From assembly GCF_001667775.1 (NCBI RefSeq), contig NZ_LZJI01000203.1, forward strand, positions 1 through 64,000: a stretch of DNA of 64,000 nucleotides. Reading direction: 5' to 3'. The position numbers and the translations under genes were made by a program. The DNA is from Mycobacterium sp. E1747 (GTDB lineage: Bacteria; Actinomycetota; Actinomycetes; Mycobacteriales; Mycobacteriaceae). The notes beneath the pieces are model-generated. The model worked only from the letters and a program-made list of their open reading frames with translations, ran no database searches and was not told where the DNA came from. Positions 54,268 through 62,036 of the stretch are shown in pieces; the first letter of the stretch is position 1, and every line of letters starts with the position of its first letter.

Positions 54268-54903
54268 ATGGGCAAGCACGATTCCCGTCGGGTCCGTGCG
54301 CTGTCCTTGGCCGCCGCCCTGGTGGGCTGGAGTTTCGTCGCCCCCCGCCTGCCCACGGCATGGCGGGTGACGATGCAGGCGGCCGCGGCCGGGGTGCTGG
54401 TGGTTGTGACGCGTGCACCGCTGGGGCTTTCTCCGCCGCGGCTGTGTGCCGGGCTGCGGGTAGGGTCCGCGGCCGGCGCGGCCGTGGCGAGTTCGATCGC
54501 CGCTACGACGGCGGTTCCGCGGGTGCGGTCGTCCATGGCCGGCCGGCAGCTCACCGGGTCGGCGGCCGGCTGGCTGCTGGTGCGCATCCCCGTCGGCACC
54601 GTATGGGCGGAGGAGGCCGCGTTCCGCGCGGCGCTGGCCACCGCCGCTTCAGGTGCCTACGGCAGGTCCGGCGCGAGGTTGTTGCAAGCGGCGAGCTTCG
54701 GGCTCTCCCATGTTGCGGACGCGCGGGCGGCAGGCGATCCGGTGCTGGGTACCGTCTTGGTGACGGGCGTCGCGGGCTGGCTATTCGGTTGGCTCGCAGA
54801 CTGTTCCGGCAGTGTGGCCGCACCCATGCTGGTGCACTTCGCCATCAACGAGGCCGGCGCTATCGCCGCACTGGTCGTGCGGCGTCACGGGTTGATGGTG
54901 TAG
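54268..54903 (+). CDS. CPBP-family intramembrane protease (Abi/Rce1-like)
   Basis: 211 residues, several hydrophobic helices. Motif 1 EEAAFRAAL (EExxxR form), motif 2 ASFGLSHVADA (FxxxH) and motif 3 LVHFAINEAG (HxxxN) are in order at the C-terminus, so the metal site looks intact. In bacteria such proteins mature bacteriocins, act in stress, or are of unknown use. Rv0804 by position. The last 19 bases overlap the convergent MCE gene. Confidence 0.85.
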   Translation: MGKHDSRRVRALSLAAALVGWSFVAPRLPTAWRVTMQAAAAGVLVVVTRAPLGLSPPRLCAGLRVGSAAGAAVASSIAATTAVPRVRSSMAGRQLTGSAAGWLLVRIPVGTVWAEEAAFRAALATAASGAYGRSGARLLQAASFGLSHVADARAAGDPVLGTVLVTGVAGWLFGWLADCSGSVAAPMLVHFAINEAGAIAALVVRRHGLMV

Positions 54904-56099
54904 TCACCTAGCTGCCGGCCCCACACGTGCTCGGTGAAAAGTGGGGAGCCAAGCTCGAAGTGGTTGTAGGGGGCCATGCTCGCGCCGGTGTCCATCACCA
55001 GCAGCGGGGCCGGCCACAGTTCTCGGGTGATCGTCTGCCAACAGCCCGGCCGGCCACCGGGTCCGCCCCGAGCGTTGGTGCGGGGCAGGTTCTCCGGCCA
55101 GATGTACGGGCTTGGCGCACCGGTGATGCCGCCGGCCGCATGGGCGCCGAGCGAGTAGCCGTTGTCGCCGAGCGCGTTGTGGATCCTTGGCCCAACTTCA
55201 CCGAAATTCCTTATGGTGCAAAAGATTTCCGGGCTGTACTCGTCGAGAAGCTGGCTGGAGGTGACCAGATCGATGGCACCGCGCGCCAGATAAGGGCCGC
55301 CGCGCCCGAAAACGTCGGCGCCCGCACCGCCCAGCCCCGCCGCCGCGAGCAGCGCCGCGTCCAGATCGGCCTGTTGCCGGTTCAGCGTGCGTGCCGCGGT
55401 CACCGCGTGGTCGAGGGCGTCCCATAGGTCCGGCGAGGCGTTGGCGTAGGTCTCACCGAGGGCGGCCAACCGCGCGACGTCGGTGCGGATGGCCGGCATC
55501 CTGGGGTTTACGTCGTCCAGTATCGCGTTGCCGTCGACCAAAGCGGCGCCGAACTTCCCACCCGATCCGGCCAGCGCTTGCGCCGCCGCGCTGAGGGTCA
55601 GGCTCACCTTGACCGGATCCACCTTCTCCGCGATCGAGGTGAGCGTCTCGAACACGGTGTTGAACTCGGTGGTGACCGCAGTCGCGTCGACCACGATCGA
55701 CGATGTGATCGATTGGGCCGCGGGCTTAAGCGGCGAACTCAAGGCGACGTACTTGTTGCCGAATGCCGTGGTCGCCTTGACGGTGGCCGCCACGTTGGCG
55801 GGGATCAGCTTCAGATACCTGGGGGTGATATCCAGCGTCACCTTGGCGGCCGGCCTGCCGTCGCGGGTGATCTCGGAAATGCCCGCCACGCGGCCGATCT
55901 GGACGCCGTTGTAGGTGACCTTGGAACCGGGATCCAACACCAGGCCGGCCCGGGGAGCCACCATCGTCAGCTTCGTTGTCGGCGTGAGCTCCCCGCGAAA
56001 CTGCAGATACAGCAGCGACCCGACCAACCCCGCGACGACGAGCGTCACGAGGCCGACGGACTTGTACGGTGGCTCGCGCCGCAAGCGACGACGCTTCAT
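54885..56099 (-). CDS. Orphan MCE family protein (MceA-like)
   Basis: 404 residues. N-terminal anchor SVGLVTLVVAGLVGSLLYLQF, the MCE domain at ~40-120 (APRAGLVLDPGSKVTYNGVQIGRV), then a helical DUF3407-type domain. The C-terminus carries Cys in EIFCTIRNFGEVG and PGCWQT and resembles MceA. It is alone: no YrbE permeases or other mce genes lie nearby, although Mce complexes normally need six substrate-binding proteins. It sits where I remember Rv0805-Rv0806c (cpdA, cpsY) in M. tuberculosis. Confidence 0.87.
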   Translation of the reverse strand: MKRRRLRREPPYKSVGLVTLVVAGLVGSLLYLQFRGELTPTTKLTMVAPRAGLVLDPGSKVTYNGVQIGRVAGISEITRDGRPAAKVTLDITPRYLKLIPANVAATVKATTAFGNKYVALSSPLKPAAQSITSSIVVDATAVTTEFNTVFETLTSIAEKVDPVKVSLTLSAAAQALAGSGGKFGAALVDGNAILDDVNPRMPAIRTDVARLAALGETYANASPDLWDALDHAVTAARTLNRQQADLDAALLAAAGLGGAGADVFGRGGPYLARGAIDLVTSSQLLDEYSPEIFCTIRNFGEVGPRIHNALGDNGYSLGAHAAGGITGAPSPYIWPENLPRTNARGGPGGRPGCWQTITRELWPAPLLVMDTGASMAPYNHFELGSPLFTEHVWGRQLGDYTINP

Positions 56100-56118
56100 G
56101 AGTTTGAGACCCTAGGGT

Positions 56119-56508
56119 ATGGCCGCCCGTCAAAAGGCCGATCCGGCAAAGACCCGCCAGGCCGTGTTGGCCGTTGCGGATTGGTTGCGGGACGCGTCCC
56201 GGCCCGCTCCCGACCGCGAGAGCCTCGGCGCCGCCGTGCGGCTCACGGCCCGTACCCTGGCCGCAGTGGCGCCGGGGGCCAGCGTGGAGGTGCGGATCTC
56301 GCCGTTCGTCGCGGTGCAATGCATCGCCGGGCCCAGGCACACCCGCGGCACGCCGCCCAACGTGGTGGAGACCGATCCGCGAACGTGGCTGCAGTTGGCG
56401 ACCGGGACGCTGTCGTTCCAAGCGGCGAAGGGCGCCGGTGTGCTGAGCCTTTCCGGGTCGCGCGCGGGTGAGATCGAACACTGGCTGCCCCTGTTCGATG
56501 TCAGCTGA
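56119..56508 (+). CDS. Sterol-carrier-protein-like conserved protein
   Basis: 129 residues. ASVEVRISPFVAVQCIAGPRH, PPNVVETDPRTWLQLATG and AGEIEHWLPLF match the mycobacterial SCP-2-like family (Rv0807 by position). Divergent from the MCE gene with 19 bases between starts. Ligand unknown. Confidence 0.8.
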   Translation: MAARQKADPAKTRQAVLAVADWLRDASRPAPDRESLGAAVRLTARTLAAVAPGASVEVRISPFVAVQCIAGPRHTRGTPPNVVETDPRTWLQLATGTLSFQAAKGAGVLSLSGSRAGEIEHWLPLFDVS

Positions 56509-56514
56509 ATATAA

Positions 56515-56535
56515 CCCTGAACTGCAGGTTTAGGG
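56515..56535. terminator. Imperfect inverted repeat before purF
   Basis: CCCTGAAC-TGCAG-GTTTAGGG, 7 of 8 pairs, just after the SCP-like stop and 112 bases before purF. Weak terminator or control element; no T-run. Confidence 0.3.
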
Positions 56536-56646
56536 ACGGAAAAGGGAATTTTCGGCGCGCAACACGCGCTGCCAATTCGCAGTCGGCGGCGTCGGACCCG
56601 TAGACTCCGTTACGTCACCAATCGTTCCCCAGGGAGCCGCCCAATC

Positions 56647-58173
56647 GTGACCGTGCAGGAACCCGAGCAGGACCTGAACTCGCCTCGTGAAGAGTGTGGT
56701 GTATTCGGGGTCTGGGCCCCCGGCGAGGATGTCGCAAAACTCACCTACTACGGCTTGTACGCCCTGCAGCACCGCGGGCAGGAAGCCGCCGGTATCGCCG
56801 TCGCCGACGGCTCGCAGGTTCTCGTCTTCAAAGACCTGGGTCTGGTCAGTCAGGTGTTCGACGAGCAGACCCTCGCGGCGATGCCGGGCCACGTCGCCAT
56901 CGGGCATTGCCGCTACTCCACCACGGGCGACACCACTTGGGAGAACGCACAGCCGGTGTTCCGCAACACCGCCGCCGGCACGGGTGTTGCGCTGGGACAC
57001 AACGGCAATCTGGTCAACACCGCCGAACTTGCCGCCCGCGCCCGCGACGCGGGGCTGATCGCGCGGCGTTGCCCCGCCCCTGCGACGACGGACTCCGACA
57101 TCCTGGGCGCCCTGCTCGCCCACGGCGCCGCGGATTCCACCCTCGAACAGTCCGCGCTGGACCTGCTGCCGACCGTGCGCGGCGCGTTCTGCCTGACGTT
57201 CATGGACGAGAACACCCTGTATGCCGCACGCGATCCCCATGGGGTGCGGCCACTTTCGCTCGGCCGCCTCGACCGCGGCTGGGTGGTGGCCTCCGAAACG
57301 GCCGCGCTCGACATCGTCGGCGCGTCGTTTGTGCGCGATATCGAGCCGGGTGAGTTGCTCGCGATCGACGCCGACGGCGTGCGCTCCACCCGATTCGCCA
57401 ACCCCACCCCGAAGGGCTGCGTCTTCGAGTACGTCTACCTGGCGCGCCCGGACAGCACGATCGCCGGCCGGTCCGTGCACGCCACCCGGGTGGAGATCGG
57501 TCGCCGGCTGGCCCGTGAATGCCGCGTCGATGCCGACCTGGTGATCGGGGTCCCGGAGTCGGGCACCCCCGCCGCGGTCGGATACGCGCAGGAGTCCGGC
57601 ATTCCCTATGGCCAGGGTCTGATGAAGAACGCCTACGTCGGACGGACCTTCATCCAGCCGTCCCAAACCATCCGCCAGCTCGGTATCCGGCTGAAACTCA
57701 ACCCACTTCGCGAGGTGATTCGCGGCAAGCGGCTCATCGTCGTCGACGACTCGATCGTGCGCGGCAACACCCAGCGCGCGCTGTTGCGCATGCTGCGCGA
57801 GGCCGGTGCCGTCGAAGTGCACGTGCGGATCGCGTCCCCGCCGGTGAAATGGCCCTGCTTCTATGGCATCGACTTCCCCTCCCCGGCGGAGTTGATCGCC
57901 AACGCCGTGCAAGACAAAGAGGAAATGCTCGAAGCGGTCCGGCACGCCATCGGCGCCGACAGCCTCGGCTACATCTCGCTGCGCGGCCTGGTCGCGGCAT
58001 CCGAACAACCCGCGTCGCGGCTCTGCACCGCCTGCTTCGACGGCAGGTACCCGATCGAACTGCCCGAGGAGACGGCCCTGGGCAAGAACGTCATCGAGCA
58101 CATGCTCGCCAACGCCGCGCGCGGGGCCGGGCTCGACGAGCTCGCACCCGACGAAGTGCCGATCGTCCACTGA
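56647..58173 (+). CDS. purF: Amidophosphoribosyltransferase
   Basis: 508 residues. First committed step of purine synthesis: PRPP plus glutamine to phosphoribosylamine. Nucleophile Cys17 after a short propeptide (EECGVFG), PRPP loop VVDDSIVRGNT. Cysteines in PKGCVFEYVY, KWPCFYG and LCTACFDG fit the 4Fe-4S ligands of the Bacillus-type enzyme, so it is probably oxygen-sensitive. GTG start. Confidence 0.96.
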   Translation: MTVQEPEQDLNSPREECGVFGVWAPGEDVAKLTYYGLYALQHRGQEAAGIAVADGSQVLVFKDLGLVSQVFDEQTLAAMPGHVAIGHCRYSTTGDTTWENAQPVFRNTAAGTGVALGHNGNLVNTAELAARARDAGLIARRCPAPATTDSDILGALLAHGAADSTLEQSALDLLPTVRGAFCLTFMDENTLYAARDPHGVRPLSLGRLDRGWVVASETAALDIVGASFVRDIEPGELLAIDADGVRSTRFANPTPKGCVFEYVYLARPDSTIAGRSVHATRVEIGRRLARECRVDADLVIGVPESGTPAAVGYAQESGIPYGQGLMKNAYVGRTFIQPSQTIRQLGIRLKLNPLREVIRGKRLIVVDDSIVRGNTQRALLRMLREAGAVEVHVRIASPPVKWPCFYGIDFPSPAELIANAVQDKEEMLEAVRHAIGADSLGYISLRGLVAASEQPASRLCTACFDGRYPIELPEETALGKNVIEHMLANAARGAGLDELAPDEVPIVH

Positions 58174-58244
58174 CGGCCTTGCGATCCGGCCCTTCCGAGA
58201 CGTTTGATAACGGCGGTCGGCAGCGCCCGGTAGCCTTTATCGCG

Positions 58245-59339
58245 ATGACGGATCCCGGAAAAAGCCCCGGACGAGACCCGGGCAGCCACGGCATTACCTA
58301 CGCGTCAGCCGGGGTGGACATTGAAGCCGGTGACCGCGCCGTTGAGATGTTCAAGCCGCTGGCGACGCGGGCCACCAGACCCGAGGTCCGGGGCGGACTC
58401 GGCGGGTTCGCGGGGTTGTTCGCTTTGCGCAACGACTACCGCGAACCGCTGCTCGCGGCCTCCACCGACGGCGTGGGCACCAAGCTGGCGGTGGCCCAGG
58501 CGATGGACAAGCACGACACCGTCGGCCTGGACCTGGTCGCGATGGTCGTGGACGACCTCGTCGTCTGCGGCGCCGAGCCGCTGTTCCTGCAGGACTACAT
58601 AGCCGTCGGCCGGACCGTGCCGGAACGCCTGAGCGCGATCGTCGCGGGGATCGCCGAGGGGTGCGTGCGCGCCGGCTGCGCGTTACTCGGCGGCGAAACC
58701 GCCGAACACCCCGGCCTGATGGAACCGGACCACTACGACATCTCGGCGACCGGCGTGGGCGTCGTCGAGGCCGACGACGTGTTGGGGCCCGATCGCGTCA
58801 AACCCGGCGACACCATCATCGCGATGGGCTCTTCGGGCCTGCATTCGAACGGGTACTCGTTGGCCCGCACCGTGCTACTCGAGATCGACCGGATGAACTT
58901 GGCCGGGTATGTCGAGGAGTTCGGCCGCACCCTGGGTGAGGAGCTGTTGGAACCCACCCGGATCTACGCCAAAGACTGCCTGGCGCTGACCGCCGAAACA
59001 CATGTCCGCACGTTCTGCCACGTCACTGGTGGCGGGCTGGCCGGCAACCTGCAACGCGTCATCCCGCATGGCCTGGTCGCCGAGATCGACCGCGGAACCT
59101 GGACGCCCGCACCGGTGTTCGCCATGATCGCCCAGCGCGGCCGGGTCACGCGCGAAGAGATGGAGAAGACGTTCAACATGGGCGTGGGAATGGTCGCCGT
59201 CGTCGCGGCCGAGGACACCGATCGGGCCTTGGCGATCCTGACGGCCCGCCACTTGGACTGCTGGGTCCTGGGCACCGTTTGCAAAGGCGGTAAAGAGGGT
59301 CCGCGGGCAAAGCTCGTCGGGCAGCACCCGCGGTTTTAG
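58245..59339 (+). CDS. purM: Phosphoribosylformylglycinamidine cyclo-ligase (AIR synthetase)
   Basis: 364 residues from the ATG at 58245. ITYASAGVDIEAGDRAVE, STDGVGTKL, GGETAEHPGLM and HVTGGGLAGNLQRV are PurM signatures. Makes AIR from FGAM, taking over from PurL/Q/S. 71 bases after purF, same direction, so probably co-transcribed. Confidence 0.97.
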   Translation: MTDPGKSPGRDPGSHGITYASAGVDIEAGDRAVEMFKPLATRATRPEVRGGLGGFAGLFALRNDYREPLLAASTDGVGTKLAVAQAMDKHDTVGLDLVAMVVDDLVVCGAEPLFLQDYIAVGRTVPERLSAIVAGIAEGCVRAGCALLGGETAEHPGLMEPDHYDISATGVGVVEADDVLGPDRVKPGDTIIAMGSSGLHSNGYSLARTVLLEIDRMNLAGYVEEFGRTLGEELLEPTRIYAKDCLALTAETHVRTFCHVTGGGLAGNLQRVIPHGLVAEIDRGTWTPAPVFAMIAQRGRVTREEMEKTFNMGVGMVAVVAAEDTDRALAILTARHLDCWVLGTVCKGGKEGPRAKLVGQHPRF

Positions 59340-59395
59340 GGGTTCGAGCTGGCGCCATGCCGAAGTGGATTACACCAGCACAGCGACGTCAGTTT

Positions 59396-59581
59396 TCAGC
59401 GGCGCCAGTCGTCGCCGTCTTCCCAGGAGTCGCCGACGCCGTCTTCCTCCAGCTCCGTGGAATCGTCGGCACCCGTTCCTGACAACTCGCGCTGAAGCCG
59501 CGTGAAGTCGGTTTGCGGGGAACTGTATTTGAGTTCTCGAGCAACCTTGGTCTGCTTTGCCTTAGCCCGGCCGCGGCCCAT
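59396..59581 (-). CDS. DUF3073 small protein
   Basis: 61 residues: a basic start MGRGRAKAKQTKVARELKY, the PQTDFTRLQRELSG core and an acidic tail (EEDGVGDSWEDGDDWR). This is the conserved actinobacterial DUF3073 pattern (Rv0810c position). No cofactor or catalytic motif; the function is unknown. Convergent with purM. Confidence 0.85.
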   Translation of the reverse strand: MGRGRAKAKQTKVARELKYSSPQTDFTRLQRELSGTGADDSTELEEDGVGDSWEDGDDWRR

Positions 59582-59725
59582 GGGGGAACCCCCTCGCGCA
59601 ATAACGGAGCGGCCCGAATCAGGCGGCTCCGATCTCCTGGTGTCGTTATTGTCCTGCCGACAGTTTACCGTGCCTTACGGTCGGGCGTCGGTGCCCCCTG
59701 CCGCTGTGGCGGACTTCATCGAGGA

Positions 59726-60808
59726 TTATCGCGTACCGCCTCGCAACCGTTCAACGGCCAGCCGTCCCGCACCGATGTGTTCGGTCGCCGGCAGCGAATC
59801 GGCGTCGATCACCGCAGCGACCGAGGCCTGCGGGCCGGTCGCCAGTTCGGTCTCGGCCGGCACCCCCCGCTTGAGCAACGCGAGGGCTATGGGACCGAGG
59901 TCGACGTGATCCACCACGGTGCCCAGGCGTCCGACGGTGCGGCCGCCGGCAAGCACCGGGTCTCCCGTCGAAGGCCGCTCCACCGACCCGTCGAGGTGCA
60001 ACAGCACCAGCATCCGGGGCGGTTTCCCGAGGTTGTGCACCCGCGCGACGGTTTCTTGCCCCCGGTAGCAGCCCTTGTCCAAGTGGACCGCAGGACCGAT
60101 CCAGTCCACCTCGTGCGGAATCGTGCGCTCATCGGTGTCGACGCCCAGTCGCGCGCGCAACGCCGCCACCCGGTGGGCCTCGTAGGCCCAAACCCCCGCC
60201 GGTCGGAGCCCGGCCTGCACCAGACGCCGCTGCCAGTCCGCGGACTCGTCGCGCGGGACCAGCAGGTCCAGTTCGATCTGGTCGGCTGGCGTGCCACGCA
60301 TCCGGCGCACAAAACCACCACCGGCGACCGGGACCGCCGTCAGCTCGGCGGGCAGGGCGTCCAGGCCGAGCACGCCCAGCACCGCCCGGTCACCCAGCCG
60401 CGGTCCGAGCAGCGAGAGCACCGCCATGTCGGCGGCGGCCGGGCTCACATCGGACCAGAAGACCATCTTGCGCAGATAGCTCAGTAGCGGCTCGCCCCGC
60501 CACGGCTCGGTGTCCAGGTAGGTGATGTCGGCGAGTTCGGTTTGGATCCAGTGGTCTTCGACGCGGCCCTGCCCGTCGAGGCTGAGGTTTTCCGTGCTCG
60601 CGCCCTCGGGCAGCTCGCTGACGTGCTGGGTCGAGATGCTGTGGAGCCACTTCTGGCGATCACCGCCGGTCAGCGTCAGCACCGCGCGGTGCGAGCGGTC
60701 CACCACCACAGCGCCGGTCTCGGCTGCGCGTTGTTCGCCCAAGGGATCGCCGTAATGCCAGATGGCCCCCGCGTCGGGGCCGGCGTCGGGTGCGGGTACT
60801 GCAGACAC
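59726..60808 (-). CDS. ygfZ: Folate-binding protein YgfZ-like (GcvT family)
   Basis: 360 residues. The YgfZ signature is KGCYRGQETVAR with cysteine, plus GDRQKWLHSI and FVRRMRGT. Such proteins assist iron-sulfur cluster enzymes with tetrahydrofolate, cytosolic. Rv0811c by position. Divergent from pabC, another folate-related gene, which makes a shared promoter region plausible. Confidence 0.9.
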   Translation of the reverse strand: MSAVPAPDAGPDAGAIWHYGDPLGEQRAAETGAVVVDRSHRAVLTLTGGDRQKWLHSISTQHVSELPEGASTENLSLDGQGRVEDHWIQTELADITYLDTEPWRGEPLLSYLRKMVFWSDVSPAAADMAVLSLLGPRLGDRAVLGVLGLDALPAELTAVPVAGGGFVRRMRGTPADQIELDLLVPRDESADWQRRLVQAGLRPAGVWAYEAHRVAALRARLGVDTDERTIPHEVDWIGPAVHLDKGCYRGQETVARVHNLGKPPRMLVLLHLDGSVERPSTGDPVLAGGRTVGRLGTVVDHVDLGPIALALLKRGVPAETELATGPQASVAAVIDADSLPATEHIGAGRLAVERLRGGTR

Positions 60809-60840
60809 ACGTCAACTCTACGGATTAGTCGCGATCGCGT

Positions 60841-60872
60841 CGGCGGGTGTGCGGCTGGCCGCACACCCGCCG
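60841..60872. repeat. Perfect palindrome in the ygfZ/pabC divergent promoter
   Basis: CGGCGGGTGTGCGG-CTGG-CCGCACACCCGCCG: 14-bp arms, 4-base loop. A related motif follows at 60877-60890 (TGCG-N6-CGCA). Unusual for a promoter; it might be a dispersed mycobacterial palindrome or operator. Confidence 0.8.
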
Positions 60873-60916
60873 AGCGTGCGGCCAGTCGCACACACCCGCG
60901 GCTAGGCTTTACCTCC

Positions 60917-61795
60917 ATGGCAGGCCAGACGGGTGTGATCGTCACGCTGGACGGAGCGATGCATCCGCCGGATTCCCCGCTGCTGCACGCCGACGACCTG
61001 GCAGCGGTTCGCGGCGACGGAATCTTCGAGACGCTGTTGGTCCGCGACGGCAGGCCCTGTCTGGTCGAGTCGCATCTGCAGCGGTTCACCCACTCGGCGA
61101 GGCTGATGGACCTGCCCGCACCGGACCTGCCCAGCTGGCGCGCCGCGATCGACGCGGCCACCCGGCAGTGGGTGGCGGAGACCGCCGACGAAGGGGCGAT
61201 GCGCCTGATCTACAGCCGTGGCCGGGAGGGCGGAGCGGCGCCGACCACCTACGTGATGGTCAACGCCGTTCCCGAACGGGTGACCGCAGTGCGGCGCGAG
61301 GGGTTGGCCGCCGTGACGCTGGACCGCGGCCTGCCCGCGGCCGGTGCGGACGCGATGCCCTGGCTGCTCGCCGGCGCCAAGACGCTGTCGTATGCGGTCA
61401 ACATGGCCGCCCTGCGTCACGCTGCCCGGCAAGGCGCCGGCGACGTGATCTTCGTCAGCTCGGACGGCTACATCCTGGAAGGCCCGCGCTCGACCGTGGT
61501 GATCGCGTCCGGGGTCGGCGGCGACTTGTGCCTGCTGACGCCGCCGCCGTGGTACCCAATTTTGCGCGGCACCACGCAGCAGGCCCTTTTCGAGGTGGCC
61601 AGGGCCAAGGGGTACGACTGCGACTATCGCGCGCTGCGACCCGCCGATCTCCATGCCGCGCAAGGGATCTGGTTGGTGTCGAGTATGACGTTGGCCGCCC
61701 GCGTGCACACGCTCGACGGTAAGCCACTGCCTCGGTCTTCGTTGGCCGCCGAATTCGCCACGTTGGTCGACTCGGCGATCGTCAGCGATCGCTAA
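60917..61795 (+). CDS. pabC: Aminodeoxychorismate lyase / branched-chain aminotransferase-like (fold-type IV PLP enzyme)
   Basis: 292 residues, ATG at 60917. N-terminal LLHADDLAAVRGDGIFETLL, PLP lysine in LAGAKTLSYAVN, Glu in SDGYILEGPRSTVV and GTTQQAL are family IV features. Converts aminodeoxychorismate to p-aminobenzoate for folate; a D-amino acid transaminase role is also possible, as fold IV enzymes are hard to tell apart. Rv0812 by position. Confidence 0.88.
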   Translation: MAGQTGVIVTLDGAMHPPDSPLLHADDLAAVRGDGIFETLLVRDGRPCLVESHLQRFTHSARLMDLPAPDLPSWRAAIDAATRQWVAETADEGAMRLIYSRGREGGAAPTTYVMVNAVPERVTAVRREGLAAVTLDRGLPAAGADAMPWLLAGAKTLSYAVNMAALRHAARQGAGDVIFVSSDGYILEGPRSTVVIASGVGGDLCLLTPPPWYPILRGTTQQALFEVARAKGYDCDYRALRPADLHAAQGIWLVSSMTLAARVHTLDGKPLPRSSLAAEFATLVDSAIVSDR

Positions 61796-61830
61796 GCGCT
61801 GAATTGTGTTGTCGGCTTGCGGAATCGCGG

Positions 61831-61910
61831 GTACGGTCGGCCGTACACAAGAAGGGAGGTGGTCCGCGAAATTGATAGCTTCATGGACATGTGAGGTGGC
61901 TGCGCGCTAG
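61831..61910 (+). other. Possible leader/short ORF with strong ribosome site
   Basis: The palindrome GTACGG-TCGG-CCGTAC (61831-61846) is followed by GAAGGGAGGTGG (61851-61862), a very strong Shine-Dalgarno. Nine bases later TTG (61872) opens a 12-codon frame, MIASWTCEVAAR, ending in TAG at 61908-61910. No longer gene uses this site on the plus strand. May be a small protein or leader peptide. Confidence 0.4.
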
Positions 61911-61969
61911 CAGCAGTGGCTTGCGAAGAGCTGGCGATTACGCGCGCTGGCGAATTCCCCGCAGTCACC

Positions 61970-62035
61970 CGGCCCCCGAGCTTCCGGTCTGTCCAACCAG
62001 GAGCCATGCTCGGGGGCCGCTCCATGTCTGGAGCG
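61970..62035. terminator. Two tandem hairpins between convergent genes
   Basis: Perfect 12-bp arms CGGCCCCCGAGC (61970-61981) / GCTCGGGGGCCG (62008-62019), then CGCTCCA-TGTC-TGGAGCG (62018-62035). They lie just past the stop of the TIR gene (62037) and serve its 3' end and the short plus-strand transcript. Confidence 0.75.
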
Positions 62036-62036
62036 G

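Noticed and set aside
56530..58170. 546-codon minus-strand frame opposite purF
   Set aside because: Mirrors purF almost exactly end to end; no recognisable domain.
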